A stretch of 64,000 nucleotides of DNA from Haliclystus octoradiatus (taxonomy: Eukaryota; Cnidaria; Staurozoa; Stauromedusae; Haliclystidae): positions 25,359,037 through 25,423,036 of the forward strand of contig OU744447.1 of assembly GCA_916610825.1 (NCBI GenBank), read 5' to 3'. Shown one piece after another: positions 1 to 11,826 of the stretch. The notes beneath the pieces are model-generated. The model did not search any database. It was given only the letters and a program-made list of their open reading frames with translations, and was not told the origin of the DNA. Position numbers and translations under genes: made by a program. Position 1 is the first letter of the stretch. Every line of letters starts with the position of its first letter.

Positions 1-105
1 TATTCCACAAATATGAAGTTTTCAACTTCTACAAATTCTGTTCTGAATTCAGTTTGCAACCTCCTTCAATGGATCGAAGATAATAATAGAATTATTTTTA
101 CTAGC

Positions 106-276
106 CTGGACATGGATTTTCATTACAGCTCATTGCCTTCTGATCATTGCCTGCACACGCCTGACCCCATTCGGAAGGAGGAGGATTGTCGCACGTCCGA
201 GTCTTCTGTTGCTGTCCCCAACCGCAGGTTACACTGCAAAAACCGGGTGTGAGCCACTCTGACCACCCACCAGGAA
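106..276 (-). CDS. Gene A: TSP1-domain exon
   Basis: Thrombospondin type-1 repeat, an extracellular adhesion and matrix-binding module. On the minus strand the exon reads GGWSEWLTP, CSVTCGWGQQQKTRTC and ends SCNENPCPG: a Trp ladder, the CSVTCG motif and six cysteines, as expected for TSP1. The acceptor is a pyrimidine-rich stretch ending in tag (277-278) and the reading phase is 1. The exon is 171 bp, identical in length and phase to the TSP1 exon at 45247-45417. The oddity is the 3' edge: where relatives have CCAG|gt, this copy has CCAG|gctagt. It either uses a rare GC donor or runs into TAG two codons on. It probably belongs to the gene whose signal-peptide exon is at 7356-7707; intermediate exons were not found. 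Confidence 0.8.
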
Positions 277-278
277 CT

Positions 279-2180
279 ATATAAAAGTAAAAGAGAATAT
301 ATCGACAGATAAATGGTAAATCTCAATGCAATGTGTGTAATGCGACGTCCAATGGTGCATACTCGAATTAATAGATAACATTCTTGAAACAAAGCTCTCT
401 TTGAATTTGGTAAATCAATTTGAAAGCCATTATACTAGGCTTACTATTTATGAAATCCAGGTAATCTATAAGATAAATTATTGCAAGCTTCGTTCTCGGG
501 AAGAACAGTTACAGTACCAGATCCTTTTCAAAGAATAGAGAACTAATTTTAAAACTCAAAAATATGTCGATTCTCAATGTAATTTCATGCAAAGTGATTG
601 TTCTGAAATGCTGCAAGACAAGTACCTGGTATAATTTCTTTTTGATGTACCTGGAAAAGAGAAATGAAAAGAAATGGAATATCATATAGAACGTAGTGTT
701 GTCTGAAATCAACAGGCATCAAACAAATTTAGAAAGATGTCTTCTTAGCTTTATAAAGATATTATTGTTGATAGAGATACGGAATTTATAGATTTAATTC
801 AGGAAGTAACGCTCACCAACGTCTGCCATGCATTACTCGTTCATAAAAAAAATGAAAATGATCCTCTATTGCTATTTCAAATCAAGACTTATCTTCTCAT
901 TTAATAATGGTGTCTGTTAGAGGTTAAATTATTTTTATAGTTTTATATTACTATTTTTATTTGAGGTATGTTGGTGCTTCATTTACGTCTCACTGGCTAA
1001 ATATTACAGATAATCCAGTGCAGGGAATTTTTTCGACATATTTGTTAACCTTTAAAAATTGTGGCTAGAATGATGGATCTATGACGTTGTTTAACAAAAA
1101 TAATCTTCCTTTGGTATTTTGTTTGATATCATATTATTAATAAATTTGGAAAATTTTCACAATTTCATATGTTGGAAATCTAGCGGGTAGATGAAATCGA
1201 AGGCGAATTGAAATCATATGCAAAATGATTTTAATTTAATTTAAAGTACGAAGAAAACAATCTCTGAACAAGTAAAAATAAATATAGAAATCAGTTTTAT
1301 AATAATTAAATAAAACAAAATGCTGCATTGGAATTGAAGTAATAGGTTAACAATCCAAACAAAGCAAGTTTTGAAATTAAAAAAAGTAGGCATAAAGTAT
1401 GTGATGGACATAACCAATCCAGAGGGGACCATGAACAATTTTTCGTTCATTATTTCTGTGAAAATTGAAATTCAAACATTTCACTTCTTTTCGGATAGTT
1501 ACATTAGAATGAAATTTGTTGTAGAATTTAAAAAACAATCAATAAATCGCTTTATCCATTTTAATTCAAATTCTACACTCTCAAAAGAAAAGAAAAAAAT
1601 TGGCAATTTTCCAAAGGTATGTTTTACAGAATGTCGAGCAATATGTAAATAAATAATGTAGTATAAGTTATGTGTGTATGTATTGCCAAGCTTTAAATGA
1701 ATGTTTGTTGTTAATGTCTAACATTTCAGCATTGTTATCCATTGATAGTTCATTCTATAGTTTGTTACCAATTATCACAACAGATTTTTTACCCCACGCT
1801 AGATTGTACCTTATAGTTTTGAAGTCAATGACGTTTCCCTGCCCGTTTGTTGCTACTTTTGAATTAGAATGACTCTGATATAAATGCTGGTGTACAGCTG
1901 TGTTGCACTTGCCACTTTCGACTTGTGTAGCATGGACGATGCTTTGCTGTCATAGTGATTTTACAGGCATCTTCATATCAGAAAAGCACTCGAATGAGCT
2001 GAACGACAGTTTCTTGTGAAGCACTAGCATTGTTGCTCGACAAATGGATTTATCTTTGCAATTTTGAAGTTGTTTCGGAAGAAAACATAGGAGTGAATTG
2101 GAAAATGTATAATGTGGTACGATAAACATTAATAAAAGTGGAATAGTTTGCACTTATCAGGTAAAAATGATTGCAGTCTT
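279..2180. other. Presumed gene A intron, no gene seen
   Basis: AT-rich sequence between the TSP1 exon and LINE debris. The open frames here are short, rich in Phe/Ile/Leu and show no recognisable domain. I see nothing functional. Confidence 0.4.
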
Positions 2181-2189
2181 GCTATTTAT

Positions 2190-2660
2190 GATGCCTTGGC
2201 GGACAGTTTGTTACGTATCGCGTCAACATGATCTTTGTATGTTAGTTTATTGTCTAGTATTACTCACAAAAATTTTAGCTGTTTCTTTTCTTTATTTCAA
2301 TGTCGTTAACAAGAGCTATGGGTAATATAGAGCCGAAGACCATATACTGTGTCTTCATGTTGTTCAATAACAACTTATTACTTTCAAACTATGACACTAC
2401 ACCCTCGACTCCAGTGTAGATGTTTCTCTGAAACATAGGTTGGCTTTTTGCAGAACAATATATAGTGGTGTCATCTGCATACTGTGTAATTGATGTCTTG
2501 CAGATTGGGAATAGATCATTTGGCAACAGATTAAAGAGTATGGCCTTAATATGCTGGTATGTTGGACACCAGACGGTACGTTATACCAGTTGGACATTTT
2601 CCACCTATTCTTCTAAAGTGTTGCCCTCTATTGTAAAGGAATTCCTGAATTAGAGTTGAT
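2190..2660 (-). mobile_element. LINE-type reverse transcriptase fragment
   Basis: Read on the minus strand, this stretch contains YADDTTIYC, the catalytic palm motif of non-LTR (Jockey/CR1/L2-like) reverse transcriptases. It is preceded in a shifted frame by a degraded leader like the usual LFLLYINDL-type segment. After it comes a KLLLNNMKTQYMVFGS-like segment, matching the usual L-x-LN-x-x-KT-x-x-MVF motif. Stops and frameshifts show that it is dead. It probably lies inside a gene A intron. The exact clade cannot be assigned from this piece. Confidence 0.8.
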
Positions 2661-3540
2661 GCTTTGTCTGAAAATCCATATATATTAGCCGAGCATTAAA
2701 CTTTGATACGAGGACATTGTGATTAACAGTATATGGAAAGATTTCGAAAGGTCAAAAGTAACGATCGCAACACTTTTGCGCTAGATGAGTAATGATCTCC
2801 AATCATCTGTACATTTATGTAGAGAAGATTCACAGGAGTGAACGCCTAAGTATTCAAAGATAGAAGCTGACCACTGTTAAATCAACAATCTGTTTTCAGA
2901 TCAAGGCAACGTCTACATATGTGATGCTTAAATCAACAATCTAGAGCGGGCACAACAATGTTCAACAAAATCTTAGAATGACATCGAATATTAGAATGGT
3001 TAAGATGAATGTGACTTATATCAAAAACATAAAAGTTCGATGAGATTGTAAACGACAATATATTAAATTATATTGCGCCTTTATAGCTTAGCTTATACAG
3101 TAGTAATTTGTAATCGAATATATATTTATTGATCGTTTGAGTAAATCTTCCTGTTGAGAAGCGAGGTCAATCACAGAGCCGTACAAGATAAATTTAAATT
3201 TGCTTGTGCAAAGTTGTTACGAAACGATACCAAGGTATATAACTTTGTAATCATTTATCTAATTATCTTAATTATTATTCATTTATCATTGTTTAATTAG
3301 TATGTTTTCTATAATTGTTTTAATAGAAAAACCTGCATTGCACTGCATACTGTACTGTACTGTATACTGCACGCTCAGAGAAAATTGCTCTTTGTCAATT
3401 ATAGAAGAAAGAAGGAATGATACCTTATGGAGACGGTATGTCAATTATAATGATTCTTTGTTAGAGGACATACCCGCTGATTTATTGGAACAGGTCACAG
3501 CAACGCACACGAATCAGTGCGTATACAAGTGACACTATGA
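2661..3540. other. Stretch with no recognisable feature
   Basis: AT-rich, with short frames only. The last ~150 bases before 3540 may already belong to the retroelement remnant that follows. Confidence 0.35.
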
Positions 3541-5130
3541 TGATATTATTTTATAGAAGCCTTATCGCAATTTAATACGAATACTTTGAATAAAAATAGT
3601 TTGAACCCTAGTGATGGTAATGTATCTCGCGTTAGTTGCTCGAGTAGATCAAGTGCATATTCTATTAAATCGAGAATAAGAAAGGCGAAGCAAAGTAAGG
3701 CTGAAGAGGAAATAGAACTAAAAATGGTCATTTAAAAGACAGAACTAGAGGCAGCAAAACAAATTGACCGCGCAGACAATGAAATAGGTAATAGCAAAAT
3801 GGAAATTATTATGTTACAAGAACAAGGATTAATGGACGATAATATATAACTGATAAACAATGCTACTACTAGCAGCACAAGTTAATGACGTAGTAGATAT
3901 ACAATCGGTAACATAACCATAAGTAATGTAAATAAAATCGGTAGATATATTAATGATGTTGATATTAAAAACCTTTGACAGTCGATCACAGTCATCTTCA
4001 TTAGAAACCGAAGCAATGAGGGAAATCATTAATGCCATACAACGAATGAGTCTGCTACATGAGCTATCAAAACCTGAGTTAATTGAATTTGATGGTAATT
4101 CATCGCTATATCCGCGATTCTAAAACCGTTTTACAGAACTTTGCTGTAAGCCGCTATATGAAAATCAAAAATTCAATCGATTAATCGAGTGTCTTAATTG
4201 ACTAGGCAAGACTTGCAGTAGAGGGATACGAGTCAACTGGCCCTGGTAAATTACAATCCGCTATGGATAGATTGGAAAAAAGATTTGGACAACTGTGTGC
4301 AATTGCGAATACATGTATTAATAAATTAGTATGTGGTCATAGTCTTAAACCGAGCGATAGTAAAGCATTAAGAGAACTTGCTGATAGTACTAGAGTTACG
4401 TTTCAAATATAAAAATAAATGAAATGTTTATCAAAGGTAAATGACTCTCACATAAACAAATTGATGAAAGCTCCAAAATATCTTCATACGAGATGGTGCG
4501 GTACTGCCAATAAGATCAAAAATAAACTATTGAAAGAACTTGAACTGTTAAATTTTATTATATTATTAGAAGAAGAAACCGATATTATTAATGACCCTTA
4601 TACGGGATTACTAGTGGAAATGCGATCGTCGATAAACAGACTTACGTCAATAATAAAGATCATAGTAAAATTAAAACGCACATTTCTACTTTCACAAAAG
4701 TACAAGTACAACAGAACAAAATTGCTTAGATTGTAAAGGAAGTCATCTGCTGAGAAATTGCGATAAGTTAAAACGACGTAGCTAGAAATCGTAAAAACGA
4801 GCCGATTGTGTTTTAAATGTCTAAACTATGGCTGCATAGCTAGAAAGTGTAATATACAAAACCCTTGTACTGTTGAGGGATGCACACGTTGGCTATTTTA
4901 CACCCTGAATCATCTGCGATTAGTAATGAAGTTATCGAAGAAGTTGCTGTTAATGCGACAAACGCAATTGAAAATAAAATGAACTGACCTATATTATTGT
5001 ACAACTCAAGTAGTTCCTGTTACTGTGGTATGGCAATAATGATAAACATATTTCAACTTATGATTTGCTAGACAATTGCTCAGATACATGTTTATGTAAA
5101 CAAGCAATTATTAATGAATCGAACATTTCC

Positions 5131-5142
5131 AGCGTTAATACT
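5131..5142. repeat. SINE target-site duplication, left copy
   Basis: The 12-base sequence agcgttaatact is repeated exactly at 5525-5536 and brackets the tRNA-derived SINE. Confidence 0.85.
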
Positions 5143-5524
5143 GGGGTAAAAGGGGTGATTAGCTCAGTTGGCAGAGCAACCGAACTTCAGATCGTATCAT
5201 ATCTGATCGACTGTGGTTCAAATCCCGCTCAGGTCAACTCAGCCTTGACTTTATCTGAAACATCAAATGGGTACCATCTAAGGATGGCGGACGGAATGGT
5301 TCAGAAGGAATTGCATTGTGAGTAGCTGCGGCGCATCGTTGCGCATTGACAATCAAGGCCTATCTGCCATGAAATCTGTTGAAATTGATCTGCAGTGTCG
5401 CGGCTGAGATCTAAGGAGCGTTTAACATCATTGCTCTTAGCGAAAAGAGCCACTCTTCTTGAAATAGAGGAGTGGTACGGGTGCCTTCGGTAGGGCGACA
5501 CCGTCCACATTACTTTTTTTATTT
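5143..5524 (+). mobile_element. tRNA-derived SINE with target-site duplication
   Basis: The head resembles a tRNA: a box-A-like TTAGCTCAGTTGGCAGAGCA at about 5158-5178 and a box-B-like GGTTCAAATCC about 50 bases later, the spacing of an internal RNA polymerase III promoter. A ~290-base non-tRNA body follows, ending in a T-rich tail at about 5514-5523. The unit is bracketed by the direct repeat agcgttaatact at 5131-5142 and 5525-5536. It sits inside the BEL/Pao protease remnant, so it inserted later. The source tRNA is uncertain: the anticodon arm is degenerate and the acceptor ends do not pair well. No second copy was found here. Confidence 0.85.
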
Positions 5525-5536
5525 AGCGTTAATACT
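5525..5536. repeat. SINE target-site duplication, right copy
   Basis: Exact match to 5131-5142. The interrupted reading frame of the protease relic resumes just beyond it. Confidence 0.85.
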
Positions 5537-5999
5537 AATCTGTCTGTAAATACTGTGAGCCAGTCAAATGAAAGAATGTACGCTAAAAAGGATTTGGACA
5601 TTTCTAAATGGTCATTAGCATCAAAGGTCACATTAAGTAAATGGCCTCAATTAAAACATGTTATTTTCCCTGTTGTTGATTTTAATAAAGTCAGTATTAT
5701 TATTGGAACTAACTACCCAGAAACAATAATGTTATGTAGACGTATGGGACATGTAACTAACTGATTTGAGCTATTTTTTGTGATAGCGTTAACAAAAGTA
5801 TCATGAGAATTATCTCTATAACTGAGAGGAATTCCCTATTCAGTTGATCGATAGTTAAAATGTAAAATCCAGGGAAGCTATACATTGAGAGCAGAAATCG
5901 AAAAAACTGCGAATAATCTCTGTTTGAGTAATAGATGTGACTTTCGAGGGAGAAAAGTATGAACATGCCATACTACATTTTATATTAGATAATATTCTT

Positions 6000-6433
6000 A
6001 ATTATATGTATATAGACGGACGTCAATAGCCAAACTCTCTAAGTCATCAAAGATCGACGGTAGATCTAGGACCGAATAACGAATGCTCTTTTTAATTAAT
6101 ACGAGTACACCACCACCAGTTGTATAAATTCTATCTTTTCGGACAATCGAATATCCGGTATTTAGAACAAATAAAGAAACAGGAATATTGAATGAAAGCC
6201 AGGTTTCAAATATATATCTAATCATACGAATTTGTGGTTAGAATTACCTCTTGTTGATTTAGTTTATTTAGCATTGACCTCAAATTAAAATACAGACAGC
6301 TCAATAATTTCGCTGATTTTGTATAGGAAATGGTCTTGTGAGAAGCATCATTAGATGTTGAAGATGAGTCTCCATTCGGGATAGGCGATGTTCGTGAGGG
6401 AGCAACGGGGCTCTTGCTGCATAAAAATTGCAA
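6000..6433 (-). mobile_element. LINE-type endonuclease fragment (N-terminal part)
   Basis: Two abutting minus-strand frames fit the start of the apurinic-endonuclease-like domain of a non-LTR retrotransposon. The first contains LYFNLRSMLNKL, the counterpart of the common Y-x-N-x-R-S-x-x-N-K motif. The second contains ETWLSFNIPVSLF and then GYSIVRKDR and GGGVLVLIKKSI, matching the usual ETWL, RxDR and GGGVL blocks. A frameshift near 6220 separates them. No reverse transcriptase is attached. It could derive from the same family as the 2190-2660 fragment, but they are not contiguous. Confidence 0.8.
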
Positions 6434-6659
6434 TTACAGGTCACGATACTAAAATACCGGAGACATAATGCCCGGGGGTGATAACGATATTGTTTATGCG
6501 GGGCTGGTTCATATAAAGAAATCGAGAAGAATAGTAAAATTTGACAGCATGCTTGAGTTTAGAATCTAAAATTTCATGATTTCTTGACCAAAACAAAGAA
6601 CAAAATTGAAATATAAGAAGATCTTTATAATTGCTAGAATAAAATGACACAGGTATCCG

Positions 6660-7355
6660 GATAAGGCACCTCTAGGAATTGACACTTTCCAAATAGAATA
6701 TGTATGGAGGGGGCTGTTGTGCCCGCTGCACAATCATAGGTAACAAGATTTATGTAACTCGATAAATACAACAGTAATACAAAATGATAAAAAATAATTA
6801 TAATGAATGTTTCATTCCTCTATCAAAATCATCTGTAATGTCACATAAATGATATTAGAGATAGGGGAGACAGCATATGGGGCAGGGTTCACAGCACTAC
6901 TGAGATGTTCTCAGCCCTGTCCTCGGGGAACCAGTTTAGGCCGTCAAAAATTCATTGTGTATTCAAGCGGATGCCAAATAATTTTGTCAAAATCTCCTCT
7001 CCGGGAGCCTCTCCCTTGCTAAAGAAAGCTAGATTCCACCCATGTTAAAGAGTATAATAAGAACATACTTTTCCCAACGATATTCAAATCAAACATGATA
7101 AGTTTGTTCGGAGGATCAGTGCGCTGTTTAGATTTCCTAAAATTAAGTTTCTATGTTTGACAACTTCTCATCTATATAGAGTAACAAACCACTGATTGAT
7201 TTGCTATTAGTAATCTGAAAGTTTATATCACCCAAGGTGCAGCACTGAATTTACAATCACAGCTAGTACAGTCTTAATCAGATTTCTTGTAAGGCTATAT
7301 AATCCCAGAATACAACTAGGTTCAAGATAAATAGATTAAAGGAAATGAATCTTAC
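6660..7355. other. Non-coding stretch between LINE debris and gene A exon
   Basis: No exon, repeat or RNA gene recognised here. The donor of the gene A first coding exon lies at its right edge (TCTTAC at 7350-7355, that is, minus-strand GTAAGA). Confidence 0.35.
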
Positions 7356-7707
7356 AGTTAAAATGTTGTTGTTATCATCATGAATCATAACCTCTCTTTC
7401 ATCCACTCCGTTTTGATGAAGATAGATTTGACATCGCAATCCATCATAGTTCTGCAATTGATTCCATTCGATTGTAACACATTCACTTTTCCATGAAGAA
7501 CATTTTAGTCCACATTGTATTTCAGAGACAGCAGTCACATATATCGACGATGTGAAGATTATGATGTGAGGATTTGTAAGTGGTTTTGTTAGCAGAGATA
7601 ATGGCATGTTGCCAAATACAAAACCAAGGAATGATAAAATAATATATAGATATCTAGATCTAGTCTGTATTTCCATACTTTATCACAGAGATAGTTGTCG
7701 TAAACAC
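7356..7707 (-). CDS. Gene A: first coding exon, signal peptide plus PAN/apple-like domain
   Basis: Coding starts at the ATG at 7674-7676 and runs about 107 codons to a GTAAGA donor after an ACT codon (phase 0). 7677-7707 is 5' untranslated sequence preceded by a good acceptor (tttaatttcag), so a non-coding exon lies upstream. Residues 1-22 form a basic start and a hydrophobic core (YLYIILSFLGFVFG), a clear signal peptide. Residues ~45-90 have the spacing of a PAN/apple module, with QCGLKCSSWKSEC, then an aromatic segment (IEWNQL) and RCQIYL. PAN modules bind proteins or sugars outside the cell. The open frame continues past the donor to a stop at 7278, so an unspliced short form is possible. 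The next exon was not found. Confidence 0.7.
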
Positions 7708-7709
7708 CT

Positions 7710-8114
7710 GAAATTAAACATTGATGAAGTAATTAATTTGGCTGATTTATTGAATTTTTAATGTGTATTTGTTGAATAAAAATCTCCAACCCACAATTCC
7801 AGAAATCATGCTCACGCACCACAATCTCATAGAATTATCACTTCCCTCATTGTGGTATTCCTACATCTTCGATAAGTTATGGCATTTTATTAAATATTGA
7901 AATCTGCTTCCAATAACATAGTGTCCAAATTTTTATTTTTTGACATCCTATTTCATAGCATACTTATTGAGGTTTTTAATCATTAAGCAATTACGCAAGG
8001 AGCGATTCTACCAAGGCCTTTAATACAATGGTGCCAGCCAGCTTATTTTTCGGGAGTTGGGAGGGGTAGTGGTAACGTTTGACAATAAATAACAATTGTT
8101 TAACTCAAATCAAT
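7710..8114. other. Upstream flank of gene A
   Basis: Probably the first intron or promoter side of gene A. No TATA box or upstream exon could be placed with any confidence. Confidence 0.3.
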
Positions 8115-8807
8115 GTTCACACTGAGGGCATTATTTTCTCATAGTGAACGCTGGCAAGTTTCCTAGAAAATTTCAAAAAGTAAACAAAAAATTCTCAAAT
8201 GTTTTCGAATCAATTTTTTACGAGAGTCTTGTTTATTCCGTGCCCAAGATAACAAAACAAGCAACAAAATATGAGACGAAGTTTTTTAATGGTAGTCTAT
8301 GGATATATAATTTTAATCTTCTTTAATAATCGTAATTTTTCTTCGCTACTTTAGTGCAAATTAGCTCGAGAGTCAGATAACGTTTGTAAACAACATACTT
8401 TTATGTTACAAAATGCAATTATTTCTATATTTTCAGATACGCAATAAGTTACCTTATTTTGTGGGGTAGTATTTTTGTTGCCAGTATCAGTATATATATC
8501 CAGCTGTTTTGTTTTGAGAATTAAATCTGAATCAAGTCGAAGTAAAATTCATCCTCCAAATCACGACGCTGCAGTCGTCATGGATGCTTTGATTGACGGT
8601 TATATTTAAAATTTAAAATTAATTATGTAAGAAGCGATAAATAGTTCAATTAATTTCTTTTGATATGTTTTTTCTTGCGCCACTGGTTGGTTCCTACTAA
8701 AACAATTAGGCAACTCGATCTTGTTTTCTACCGTCTTGAATAGTCACCTCGGAGGACCTTGGTGACTATTCCACGGTAGCTAACTCGGGCTCGTTGTCTA
8801 ATTGTTA
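8115..8807 (+). repeat. Dispersed hairpin-ended repeat, copy 1
   Basis: About 690 bases aligned by eye with 34293-35010 over the full length, sharing start (tagtgaacgctggcaagtt), middle (cgtcatggatgc...tttgattgacgg) and end (ctcgttgtctaattgtta). The left edge has gttcac...agtgaac arms. The right ~100 bases (8703-8805) fold into a long stem: caattaggcaactcg pairs with the terminal gttgtctaattg, and ctaccgt/tagtcacc pairs with ggtgacta/acggtag. There is no coding capacity. It is probably a non-autonomous transposon; no target duplication could be defined. Confidence 0.75.
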
Positions 8808-10839
8808 AGTAGACTTTTTCAAATTACAACAGTAGCATTGGATAAGAAGAACATTGCCATGGTGCTGATGCATACAATATTTGAATAATCGATGTGAATA
8901 TGAAAAATAATTAGTCAAGGGCCTTGGGTGATGACACAATCCTTGCCCTCTCTAGCAAAACCTACGAAAAGCCACCGTTGAAAATATTATTACAGATGTA
9001 CTCCCTTGATGGTCAGGGCGGATACTTCATCGAAATTCCCAGGTACAAATTTGAATCAACAAAGTATTGAAGTCCTTTTCACAGAGTGAGCTCCACGCCG
9101 TAAGGCTTTTTAGCAACAAATTTGTCACTTGTTTTGAGTACAATTAGGTCAATTTTAGGTGAAATATCGATAGTATTTCATGTGAGCCATAGTTATTGAT
9201 CCTGTGACTTTAAAAGAAAACTTAACATGAGGGTGTGGCTGGAAATCGATGTGTTACCTTCTGATTCAATAAGTTGACCATTGCACAGCGAATATAAACA
9301 TTTGAAATTCAACTTTTTCAATGGCTTCTTAATACGGGGTCAGAAAGAGACAGTGAGAATATATGACAACTTCTGGAACGGTTACTTTTCTAAACTATCT
9401 ATAAGGTCCGGCAGTGATTATATACTTCCAAAGTCCATTGATTTCTCTTTCTGTACATATGATGATTTATATTTTTACAAATCAACACACCATTGCATAA
9501 GGAAAGAAATAGCTACTTTCTAGTCTCACCAGTAATTAATAGGGGATTTTAACAATTTATTCATGATGTTAAATAGTATAAAAAATCATATTGCGAGTTT
9601 TAAATATGACTCATGTCAATAGCGTGGATGCTGGATATAAGAAGTAAATAATGTTATTTTTCGAACGATGAGGCCTTTCCAGATAGCCTCTTGAATGGTG
9701 CAACTAATTTGAAATAATGTACGAAATAAATATTATAAGAGCACAATACAAAGCATCTTTGTTTCATCCAGGAAGTAGATGATTTTAGAGTTTGGTGCTT
9801 GTTTTGGAAATTGATAGTGGCACCATACATTGCAACAAAATGCCTTCTGAGTCAATAAATTTGTGCCTTTGGATAGATTACTATAGATGAAAGCTGGAAA
9901 TACTAGGAAAGATCATATACCCTGTATTCCGCTCCATCAGTCTGATTTCTAGAAACACACCCTAGATCAACGTCTTAAAAAAGGTCATTTATCGATCATA
10001 AAAATGACGTTTGTCACCATTTGAGATTTGAACATTTGGGATTTTCAAAACTTTGATTTTTATGAATCATCCAAGTATATATGTAAGTAAATAGAGTTAA
10101 TCAATTCGAACTTGTCTCTGATAATCATAGAACTTCATAGTCTGCTGACTCCATTGACAGAGCGACAAGCACTTAGCGACCTTGAGCATCCATAATGGCT
10201 GACGCATAGTACCAAAACAGTAGCTCGAAAACCACTAAATTTTAAGCCACGTTTTGACCATGTTTTTGTTTCTAAACGATACATGTATTTGAGCTATTGA
10301 TCCATATTTTCGTCAGCAGTCTATGTGAGTCTATGTTCATGTGCCAGAATAAATACAGAGAAGTTCTTGGGGCGCAGAGGACATTCATCATTTCATGAGG
10401 TTTGTAATATTTTGAATAATTTTGTCAAATAGTGACAACAAGCTTTGTCGGAGCACAGTCAGAGTTAAAGAGTATGATTGGATGATTGGATTGAACTTAT
10501 ATTAAAAGAAGGAATTGCATTTTAAATTTGATTTGATTTTTCAGATTTCGCGCAATGAAAATTAGCCACATGAAAGGAATTATTGAATTGCTCATCTATT
10601 CTCTTGTGAATTCCATAAAATTATTTTTTCGGAACTAACTTTAGATGTAACTGACATAATTATGCAATTGCAGACAATTTCTACTGGTGATTCTCAAATC
10701 CAGCTCAACGAAAGTGCGTTCACAGAAGATTCGTCATTTTATGGACACAATAAAAATGTCTGGCTAGTCCAATCACAAGAAAGATAGAAAACCTATAGAG
10801 ATCGCTAGAAGTCAATAAAACAATTCTTAATAAAACTTG
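8808..10839. other. Intergenic stretch, nothing recognised
   Basis: AT-rich DNA between gene A and the 200-bp satellite block. The longest frame (9281-9523) has no known motif or splice support. Confidence 0.4.
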
Positions 10840-11530
10840 TTAAGGTAACATTTCCCAATAAATAGGATGAATATATAATTTGTTGATAGCTGTAATTCTC
10901 ATCTCTAAAATGAAATTAAACCGCTTCATTTTGTGGAAAAATGATACAGATTCGATGGTGAAATTCTGTAAGATTGACATGTTGTAAACATGAAATCTAA
11001 AAAATTGATTTTTAAAAAACTTATTAACACAGAAAGTAATTGTACACATAGCACTCCTCAAGTGAATAGCGTGAATAAAATATAGATATATAACTGTAGT
11101 TCTAATTTCTAGAATGATTGTAAATCTGCTTTTATACGATGAAAATGAAAAAGATTCGACGGTGGAGTTCGGTGTAATTAACATGTTGTCGACATGATTT
11201 CTAAAAAGAAATTTTTAATAGAATTTGTTAATTCAGAAAATAATTGTAATAACATATTTCAAGTCAATAAAATGAATAAAATATAGACAGATTGCTCTAA
11301 TTTTCATCTCTAGAATAATGTGAAACCGCTTTCATAAGATGATAAACTAATAACTTCCGACAACGAAATTCTGTAACATTGAGATGTTGTAGACATAAAA
11401 GACATAACAAGTTAATTAAAAAAAAACATTTCAACGCAGGAAACAATTTTGCATGTAACATTTATCAAGTTAGAAACATGAATAAAACATCGTCAAATAG
11501 CTGTAATTCTCATCTCTAGACTGACTTTAA
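10840..11530. repeat. Tandem repeat of about 200 bp, 3.5 copies
   Basis: Diverged units of roughly 203-207 bases start near 10844, 11046, 11249 and 11456. Each has the same succession: taacatt...caagt...aaataaaat, then a ctgtaattctcatctctaga block, then gacatgttgtaga-like and an A/T-rich end. A related partial block is at 14050-14600. Confidence 0.75.
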
Positions 11531-11826
11531 ACTCGCTTTAATTAAATCTACTTAATTTACCCAAATGATCTACTTCTAAATTGACGTTATTCGATTTGTG
11601 TGTCTGTATGTATATAATATTTACAAATGTGGGGATTAGGGAAGCCGTTTTATATCCAATCAATGCATGGCGTATAGAGTATATTGATGGATTCGTCATA
11701 CCCTGAAGGCGTTCCTCCAATGCTTCATTTATACAGTTGGAAAAGTTGTTTTGACGAACATAAACAACAAAAACTGTTTCTTTTTTGTTCGCAATGGCAT
11801 GCTGTGCTATTCAATAGAGCAGCTTA

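Larger units (their letters stand above)
3545..5763 (+). mobile_element. Degenerate BEL/Pao-type retrotransposon gag and protease remnant
   Basis: Plus-strand frames, broken by many stops and shifts, follow the gag-protease order of BEL/Pao elements. There is a Lys/Glu-rich coiled-coil-like start (about 3600-3840), a DUF1759-like gag stretch (about 4070-4400), and two Cys/His zinc-knuckle-like clusters (about 4725-4880). A retroviral-type aspartic-protease core follows around 5060-5110, with an altered active-site neighbourhood, and continues at about 5537-5760. The protease is split by a SINE (5143-5524). No reverse transcriptase, integrase or LTR pair is visible, so this is a truncated relic, probably in a gene A intron. 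I recognise the family from motif order, not from a search. Confidence 0.72.

Noticed and set aside
144-392. 82-codon minus-strand frame with several cysteines
   Set aside because: Out-of-frame shadow of the TSP1 exon at 106-276; the in-frame reading has all TSP1 landmarks.
5153-5236. Functional tRNA gene
   Set aside because: The acceptor and anticodon arms do not pair properly, and the tRNA-like part is joined to a SINE body with a T-rich tail and target duplications.
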